Shown here: positions 58,019 to 64,000 of the stretch, in pieces
How the letters are laid out: the number at the start of each line of letters is the position of its first letter
Numbering within the stretch: position 1 is the first letter of the stretch
Assembly (NCBI GenBank): GCA_001602645.1
Contig: LUYE01000021.1
Coordinates: forward strand, 1-64,000
From: Methanosarcinales archaeon Methan_01
Lineage (GTDB): Archaea > Halobacteriota > Methanosarcinia > Methanotrichales > Methanotrichaceae
Length of the DNA stretch: 64,000 nucleotides
Direction of reading: 5' to 3'
Position numbers and translations under genes: made by a program
Notes under the pieces: model-generated
The model's input: the letters and a program-made list of their open reading frames with translations, nothing else
Databases searched by the model: none
What the model was told of the DNA's origin: nothing

Positions 58019-58602
58019 TTCGCGATCTTGGAAGGATCGAAGAGCTGGGAATATTCGAAGGGATAAACGAGATCATAGCCACGACGGTGAGCGAGGCGGG
58101 AGTCCCCAATGCTGCGCCCCTGGGGCTGATCAGGAGGGGCGAGGTCCTATCGGTCCGGCTCTTCGTTGGAACTCACACCTACGAGAATATAATGTCGGAA
58201 AAGAAGTTCGTGGCGAACGTATCCCACGACCCGATCCTCTTCGTCGAGACGGCGCTTGAGGACATCTCCGAAGAGAACTTCGTCGAGAGGGACGGGGAGC
58301 TGACCCTAAAAGACGCCGAGGCCTGGGCCCTCTTCCGCTGCGAGCCGAACGGCCTGGATATCGCCCTCCCTGAGGTGGAGTTCGTCAAGGGCGAGGTCCT
58401 CTGGAGGGAGTTTAGGGCCGTCAACCGGGGGATCAACCTCGTCGTCGAGGCGGCCGTCGCCGCGACCCGCTACGTCGCCCTAAAAAGCGACCTTTACCTC
58501 GAGGAGATCTTCAAGATCCGACGGATCGTCAACCGTTGCGGCGGACCCCAGGAGATCGAGGCGATGAACCGGCTGGAGGAGCTGATCGAGGGGTTCGGTT
58601 GA
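58015..58602 (+). CDS. DUF447 family protein (flavin-split-barrel-like)
   Basis: IFEGINEIIATTVSEAGVPNAAPLGLIRRGEVLSVRLFVGTHTYENIMSEKKFVANVSHDPILFVETAL. Confidence 0.85.
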   Translation: MIRDLGRIEELGIFEGINEIIATTVSEAGVPNAAPLGLIRRGEVLSVRLFVGTHTYENIMSEKKFVANVSHDPILFVETALEDISEENFVERDGELTLKDAEAWALFRCEPNGLDIALPEVEFVKGEVLWREFRAVNRGINLVVEAAVAATRYVALKSDLYLEEIFKIRRIVNRCGGPQEIEAMNRLEELIEGFG

Positions 58603-58655
58603 GCCGGCAAGATAGACGAAGGAATGGGGAATAGAGATAGAGTGATTGGTGAATC

Positions 58656-59321
58656 ATGCAGGAGAGACTCTCTTCGGGGTGCGAGGGGCTGGACCGGCTC
58701 CTCGGCGGGGGTTTTGAGCCTGGGATCATAACCCAGATCTACGGCGAGGCCGGGACCGGGAAGACGACGATAATTCTCCAGACCGCGATCGGAGCTGTCT
58801 CCAGGGGGCTGAAGGTCATCTTCATCGACACCGAGGGGTTCTCCGTCGAGAGGTTCAGGCAGATCGCAGGCGATGGAGCGAAGGAGGTGGGGGCGAAGAT
58901 CGTCGTCTTCGAGCCGTTGAACCTGGAGCAGCAGCACGCATCCATAAGAGACGCCACCAAGATCGCAGGAAAGGAGTTTGGCCTTCTGATCCTCGACTCG
59001 GCGACCTCTCTATACAGGGCCGCCTTCGAGGGGGAGGACAACAGGCCCGTTCGGAGGGCTCTGGCGGCCCAGCTCGGGGAGCTGCAGGAGATGGCGAGGA
59101 GGCATCGGATCCCGGTGGTAGTGACAAACCAGGTCTACATGGAGATCGAGACCGGAAACCTCAGGCCCCTCGGCGGTATGGCGATGGACCACGCCACCAA
59201 GACCTCCATTTTCTTGGAGAAGAGGGGGGAAGGAAAGAGGATAGCGAGGCTGATGAAGCACCGATCGATGGCCGAAGGGTCCACCGCTGAGCTTCAGATC
59301 ACCGGAAGGGGCGTCGAGTGA
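58656..59321 (+). CDS. radB: DNA repair and recombination protein RadB
   Basis: LSSGCEGLDRLLGGGFEPGIITQIYGEAGTGKTTI; LLILDSATSLYR; VVVTNQVYMEIETGNLRPLGGMAMDHATKTSIFLEK. Confidence 0.93.
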   Translation: MQERLSSGCEGLDRLLGGGFEPGIITQIYGEAGTGKTTIILQTAIGAVSRGLKVIFIDTEGFSVERFRQIAGDGAKEVGAKIVVFEPLNLEQQHASIRDATKIAGKEFGLLILDSATSLYRAAFEGEDNRPVRRALAAQLGELQEMARRHRIPVVVTNQVYMEIETGNLRPLGGMAMDHATKTSIFLEKRGEGKRIARLMKHRSMAEGSTAELQITGRGVE

Positions 59322-59366
59322 CGGGGCGGAGAGCAAAAAAAAGTTGCCTGGAGGGGGCTCCAGGGG

Positions 59367-60413
59367 TCAGGGGACGTACCTGAAGACGTAGCCGGCCTCT
59401 GACAGCGCGTAGAGCTCTCCCCCAGCGGCGTAGATCCCCTTCAGGGGATTTCTCCATCCCGATGTATCGATCTTGGTCCAGGACCCTACGGTGTCGTCCA
59501 AGGTCCAGAGCTCACCATCCTCTTCTAGCCGGTAGAGGAGGTTGTGAACCCTCGATCCCTCTTTGTACTGGTCGGCGACGAGGAGCTTCGCGGGGCCGCT
59601 CACCTTCTCCCAGACCTCGTCATCAGCAGACCACTGGTAGATCTCCTGGGTGTGATAATCCTGGGCAAAGATCGCTCCCGTATTGAATCCGCCGCCGAAG
59701 ACGGCGCTCCAGTCCAGATCTCCAGCCGGCAACTCCTCCCAGCCCATGGGGTTCAGGCTCGTCCCGGTGTACTTTAGTACCACGCCCACCGTATGACCTC
59801 GAGACCGGGACATTCTATCCTCGAGGAGGTACAGCGCCGGGTAAAAGGTCTCGACGCCCACGCCGACCGGCCCCATTATGTAACCGCTGCCGGCTGCCAC
59901 ATAGTCCACCACACCGCCTCCCCGCTCGGGGGCATCTCCGATCTGGGTCCATTCCCAGGGGGTCCCTGTATACCTGTAGATCTCCCAGTCGTCCTCCGGA
60001 TTGGTGGCGTAAAGCTTCCCTCCTCCGCCATAGATGTCACCGGCGGGGCCGCCGACCTGAGTCCAATCCGTCCCTGTCCCGCTGTACTCGTATACGCCCA
60101 TCCCCGCCGGATCGAGGCCGTAGACATGGCTGTCAACCCCGCCAACGGCCACAAACTTCTTTCCGGGGTTTCCCACCTTAGTCCACTCGCCCGTGTTATC
60201 AGCGTATCTGTAGATGTCCCCGGTCTCGCTTTGAACCGCAAAGACCCTCACCGTGTACTCGGGATCTTCCAGGGAGGATATTCTGCTGTTCAAAACGACG
60301 GCGTCTACCTTCTCGTCCCAGAGCTTCTCCCAATCTGCCGAGGCGGACCCGAAGAGGAGGAGGATCCCCAGCAGGGATAAAGTCAGCAATTTTTTCATGA
60401 GCCTCTTTCGCAT
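59367..60413 (-). CDS. Secreted tectonin/tachylectin-like repeat protein (hypothetical)
   Basis: Signal peptide; repeats such as IYRYADNTGEWTKVGNPGKKFVAVGG, VYEYSGTGTDWTQVGGPAGDIYGGGGKLYAT, IYRYTGTPWEWTQIGD. Confidence 0.65.
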   Translation of the reverse strand: MRKRLMKKLLTLSLLGILLLFGSASADWEKLWDEKVDAVVLNSRISSLEDPEYTVRVFAVQSETGDIYRYADNTGEWTKVGNPGKKFVAVGGVDSHVYGLDPAGMGVYEYSGTGTDWTQVGGPAGDIYGGGGKLYATNPEDDWEIYRYTGTPWEWTQIGDAPERGGGVVDYVAAGSGYIMGPVGVGVETFYPALYLLEDRMSRSRGHTVGVVLKYTGTSLNPMGWEELPAGDLDWSAVFGGGFNTGAIFAQDYHTQEIYQWSADDEVWEKVSGPAKLLVADQYKEGSRVHNLLYRLEEDGELWTLDDTVGSWTKIDTSGWRNPLKGIYAAGGELYALSEAGYVFRYVP

Positions 60414-60562
60414 CGGATTCTATATTAGGATATCTGTTTTCCGGCATTTACACCATCATGGGGGATTGGAGAGATCCCATTCTTTAAAAAGATCTAAATA
60501 GCGTACCTGTATCGAGTGCCCAAAGGAAATTCCGCCACATATCCTTCGATCGAGAGGTAGAT

Positions 60563-61048
60563 ATGGGAGATCGGCCTTCACCGAATCGACTCCGATCAAC
60601 CATCCCTTCTGAGATCCAGGAGGCGATCGCCTTGCCGATAGTCGAAGACCCCGAGAGGCTGAGATCGATCCTCAAGAGAAGCAGAACCGTCGCCGTCGTC
60701 GGCATATCCCCCGACGAGAGCAGGCCGAGCCACTTCGTATCGGAGGTGGTGAAGAGCTACGGCTTCAAGATATACCTAATAAACCCGGAGCATCAGGGGG
60801 AGGAGATCCTAGGTGAGAAGGTCCTCGCCTCCCTCGGGGACGTTCCTGAGAAGATCGACATCATCGACGTCTTCAGAAGGCCCGAGGCGGTCTATCGCCT
60901 CGCCGAGGAGGCCCGAGAGAAGGGATTTGGGACCTTCTGGCTCCAGCCCGGGACCGAGAACGAGGGGGTGATCAAGGCCCTCGACCGGGAGGGGAGGACG
61001 GTCGTCCCGGGGATCTGCATCAAGACCTGCTGCCAGCTTCTGCTCTGA
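60563..61048 (+). CDS. CoA-binding domain protein
   Basis: RTVAVVGISPDESRPSHFVSEVVKSYGFKIYLINPEHQGEEILGEKVLASLGDVPEKIDIIDVFRRPE. Confidence 0.92.
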   Translation: MGDRPSPNRLRSTIPSEIQEAIALPIVEDPERLRSILKRSRTVAVVGISPDESRPSHFVSEVVKSYGFKIYLINPEHQGEEILGEKVLASLGDVPEKIDIIDVFRRPEAVYRLAEEAREKGFGTFWLQPGTENEGVIKALDREGRTVVPGICIKTCCQLLL

Positions 61049-61089
61049 GGGAACCCCAGGGAAGTTGTGAGGGTGGAGGGCTAAGCCGG

Positions 61090-63264
61090 TCAGAAGTTGA
61101 CCTCCACGACCCTCCCAAGGGCGACGTCCTCCTCTCTCACCTCGACCTTCCTCGGTTCTCCGCCAGCGAAATCATCCATCGGTCCCACCAGGTAGGGTCC
61201 AATGGAATGAGCATCGACCTCTTCATCCGTCGAGTAGGGGACGGTGATCTCGTACCTGCCGCCCGCCGGCATCGCCCTGTTGAAGTAGACGAACCTCCTC
61301 CCCCGGTTTGAGGTCATCTCTAGGGCCGCGACCATCGGCTTCTCATAGGGAGTCGTCCCCGAGATCTTCGCCCCGGCGACCCTCTCGAAGATCTTCACCT
61401 CGGCGGCGGGATCCCACTCTCCCGGGGATGGGCCCGACTCGTAGACGAGACGGAAGCTGCCCAGCTCCGAGCCGTCCCGGAGGTGGAGGCGCGATAGGAT
61501 CGTCTCCATAAATTTGCCGGTATGGCGGAAGGAGGTCCCCGGCTCGGAGGATATGGAGACGTAGCTTCCGGGGTCCCCGTCGATCCAGCGTACCATCGCC
61601 GGGAGCTTTCCATAGACCATCTTCCCGTCGGTGATGACGTATCGGACGCCCCTAAGATCAGCTATCGCCAGGGCATCTTCCTCGTCCTCCGCCAGGAAAA
61701 ACAGGGCGGAATCCGTCGCTCCTGCCTGGAAGTTGTTGGCTACGACAGGCCTCCTCGATCTGTACAGGATCCAGTTTCCGTAATCCCACCAGCTGATGAT
61801 GGAGTAGCCCCCCGCCTCGACGGGCCGCTTGAACCCCTCCGTCGCCGGCGTATTCTCTGCCGCCCAATCGAGGGCCTCGATCCACGCCCCTTTTGCCTCT
61901 GGCTCGCCTCCTGCAACCTCCAGCACCCCTATGGCGTTGGGCAAGAGGAGGATCGTGAGGAGGGCGACGGAGGCGGCCTTGGAGGCTGCGAATCCCCACC
62001 TCTCCGAGGCGCGGATCCGGTCGGCACCCCAGAAGAAGAGGAGGGCGATGGAGATCGACCCCGCGAAGGAGGTGATGTAGAGAAAACGGGCCTGGAAGAT
62101 CGTCAGGGCCAGGGAGAAGGCCGCCCAGACCACCAAGAGGACCCGATCCCTGGAAAGGCGGGAGCGGAGAGTCTCAAGGATCATCACGCCGAGGCCGAGG
62201 AGGATGAAGGCCAGGCCCAGGGCTGGCAGGGAGACAGGATCGAGGAGCCGGTATATCGGAACCGCCTCGAGGATCCTATCCTCCCCAAGCCCACCCCAAA
62301 AGAAGTAACGGACCCCCTCCGATAGGAGGGTGCTGATGCCTCCGGCCTTCCCTGAGGTGTCGATCAGGGGGAGGGCGATGGCCCCCAGGATCGCGACGGC
62401 AGGGAAGAAAGCGAGCCATGGAAGCCCCTCCCTTCGAAAGAGGCGCGATACGAGGAGGAGGGCCGCCAGGGCCGCAAGCCCCCCCAGGGACCCGAAGAAG
62501 GAGGGGGAGAGCCAGGCCTCCTCCCTGAAGGGGAGGAAGAGGAGGAAGGCGACCCCGAAGGCAGCCATCAGCGGGACGATGGCTTCCCGGCCGTCTGCCC
62601 CATCCCGGAGGTCGAGGGCGACCTGAACCGTCGCGTATATGAGGATTCCGATCATGTATATCGGAGCCCCCAGCCAGGAATAGCCGACGGCGGCGAGGAC
62701 GACCCCAGCGGCCGCCCCAAACCAGAGCCTCCGGTCCCGGTCGGTCAGGGCGGAGGAGAGGAGGAGGATCGCCACCAGGATGAGGAGGGCCTCCAGGGCG
62801 TCGTGGTCGACGAACCCGAAATGGGTCCTTGCCATCTGCTTCGGATCGATCGCCAGGACGAGGGCGGAGAGGGTCGCCACCCTCGACCCGAAGAGCCTCC
62901 TAGCCAGGAGGTATACGACTAGGACCGACGCCGACCCGAGGACCGGCGCTGCCAGGGCTCCCGCCATCTCGATGGAAAGGCCGAATAGAAGGGAGGCTCC
63001 GGCGACGACCTGGTCGAAGAGGGGGGGCCAGGTGATGGGAAGGCCCCAGGGGTGATCGAGGTACGAGTCGAACCAGAGGGTGGAGGGGAAGTTCTCGGCG
63101 GTGAAGAGGATCCGCCTCATGTGATAGAAGGAGTCGTATCCGTAAAAGATCACCTCCCCGTCTACGATCCCGTTTCTCGCGGGATAGAGGCGGAGGAGGA
63201 GGGCCAGGAGGAAGGGACCGATAGCTGCAATGCCCTCGTGCGGAACCCTTTCATCCGATAGCAT
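61090..63264 (-). CDS. aglB: STT3-type oligosaccharyltransferase (AglB-like)
   Basis: Polytopic N-terminus with GYDSFYHMRRILFTAENFPS; SIISWWDYGNWILYRSRRPVVANNFQAG contains the WWDYG motif. Confidence 0.93.
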   Translation of the reverse strand: MLSDERVPHEGIAAIGPFLLALLLRLYPARNGIVDGEVIFYGYDSFYHMRRILFTAENFPSTLWFDSYLDHPWGLPITWPPLFDQVVAGASLLFGLSIEMAGALAAPVLGSASVLVVYLLARRLFGSRVATLSALVLAIDPKQMARTHFGFVDHDALEALLILVAILLLSSALTDRDRRLWFGAAAGVVLAAVGYSWLGAPIYMIGILIYATVQVALDLRDGADGREAIVPLMAAFGVAFLLFLPFREEAWLSPSFFGSLGGLAALAALLLVSRLFRREGLPWLAFFPAVAILGAIALPLIDTSGKAGGISTLLSEGVRYFFWGGLGEDRILEAVPIYRLLDPVSLPALGLAFILLGLGVMILETLRSRLSRDRVLLVVWAAFSLALTIFQARFLYITSFAGSISIALLFFWGADRIRASERWGFAASKAASVALLTILLLPNAIGVLEVAGGEPEAKGAWIEALDWAAENTPATEGFKRPVEAGGYSIISWWDYGNWILYRSRRPVVANNFQAGATDSALFFLAEDEEDALAIADLRGVRYVITDGKMVYGKLPAMVRWIDGDPGSYVSISSEPGTSFRHTGKFMETILSRLHLRDGSELGSFRLVYESGPSPGEWDPAAEVKIFERVAGAKISGTTPYEKPMVAALEMTSNRGRRFVYFNRAMPAGGRYEITVPYSTDEEVDAHSIGPYLVGPMDDFAGGEPRKVEVREEDVALGRVVEVNF

Positions 63265-63470
63265 GGACCTCCCGCCGACCTATGTATCCTGCAGACCACA
63301 TCAAGGATGGCCTCCCCTTCAGCTCTTCTTGCCCAGGCGGATCGTCGCCAACTCCACCATTGGCCATGGGCTGAAGGATCTAAATCGTCAAAGTTTTATT
63401 TATATTATATTTTAAATCAGGAACCAACCCGTTTTGAGATCCACCACCAGATCTTCGGCGGAGAGGAATA

Positions 63471-63507
63471 TTAGGTCTTTCCTCATCCATTAGGTCTTTC
63501 CTCATCC
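63471..63507. repeat. Short tandem repeat, two copies of ttaggtctttcctcatcc
   Basis: ttaggtctttcctcatcca / ttaggtctttcctcatcc. Confidence 0.9.
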
Positions 63508-63577
63508 GCCGACGTCAGGGCTGAAAAAGTATTTAGGCTGGGATGGCGTCCCCCCCTCGATCAGCTTGGAAGAAGAG

Positions 63578-64000
63578 ATGGAATCGAAGAGAGAAGAGGC
63601 CACCGACTTCGACCTCTGGGTCATCTCGGTCCTGGGCAAGGACAGGCCGGGCATAATTCGCGACATCCTGGAGGTTCCGGCGAAGATGATGGTGAACATC
63701 GTCGATCTGGACCAGAGGATCCTCCAGGGGATCTTCGTCATGTCGATGGTGGCGGACCTGGGGAAGGCCACCGCCACCCCGCATCAGCTGGAGGCCCGCC
63801 TTCAGAAGCGGGCCGACGATCTGGGGGTGGAAGTAAGCGTCCTCCCCCTCGACCAGTACAGAGGGAGGAGGCGGGGAGGAAAGAACCTCCAGGTGGTGAC
63901 GATCCTCGCGAGGGACAGGGTGGGGATCATCTACGACGTCGCAAGCCTTGCGGCCGAGAGGGGGATCAACATCGAGAGGGCTCAGGTGACGGCGCGCGGC
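63578..64000 (+). CDS. Tandem ACT-domain protein, N-terminus of archaeal SerB/ACT-regulator type (truncated by window end)
   Basis: Open frame to the edge: MESKREEATDFDLWVISVLGKDRPGIIRDILEVPAKMMVNIVDLDQRILQGIFVMSMVAD...LQVVTILARDRVGIIYDVASLAAERGINIERAQVTARG. Confidence 0.72.
   Translation, partial: MESKREEATDFDLWVISVLGKDRPGIIRDILEVPAKMMVNIVDLDQRILQGIFVMSMVADLGKATATPHQLEARLQKRADDLGVEVSVLPLDQYRGRRRGGKNLQVVTILARDRVGIIYDVASLAAERGINIERAQVTARG

Noticed and set aside
1-64000. tRNA, rRNA or CRISPR genes
   Set aside because: No convincing T-loop/acceptor pairs, rRNA signature blocks or regularly spaced short repeats were seen; tRNAscan-SE and CRISPR finders would be needed to confirm.

Overview
This window looks like the chromosome of a methanogenic archaeon, probably Methanothrix/Methanosaeta-like. 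That inference rests on a methanogenesis marker 9-type protein, RadB, AglB/STT3, an FmdE-like protein, DUF447 and archaeal promoter spacing. The flanks (about 0.2-5 kb and 39.6-64 kb) are ordinary: TupABC tungstate transporter, pentapeptide protein, carB, epimerase, aldehyde dehydrogenase, radical SAM, HDAC-like, RadB, AglB and SerB-like ACT protein. The centre (about 5.3-39.5 kb) is a coherent island. It contains: a giant secreted protein with an alpha/alpha-toroid at each end and four DUF4430/transcobalamin-like repeats; a secreted CbiK-type chelatase; three BtuF/FepB-type binding proteins, two with dockerin-like modules; two BtuCD/FecCD-type ABC systems; a slipin; a complete NifD/NifK/NifH-like reductase that is not a canonical nitrogenase; two PQQ-type propeller proteins; a secreted, membrane-anchored propeller-CobN fusion; and a DUF2162/ExbB-like/DUF2149 membrane module. 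A recurring 16-nt motif (core TCAAAT) precedes several of these transcription units and suggests one regulon. My main hypothesis is a cell-surface tetrapyrrole or metal-tetrapyrrole capture, (de)metallation, import and reduction system. The intergenic DNA also holds a duplicated ~330-bp element, an exported-protein pseudogene and a degenerate IS1-like transposase remnant. No rRNA, tRNA or CRISPR array was recognised. All assignments come from reading motifs by eye; no database search was run.
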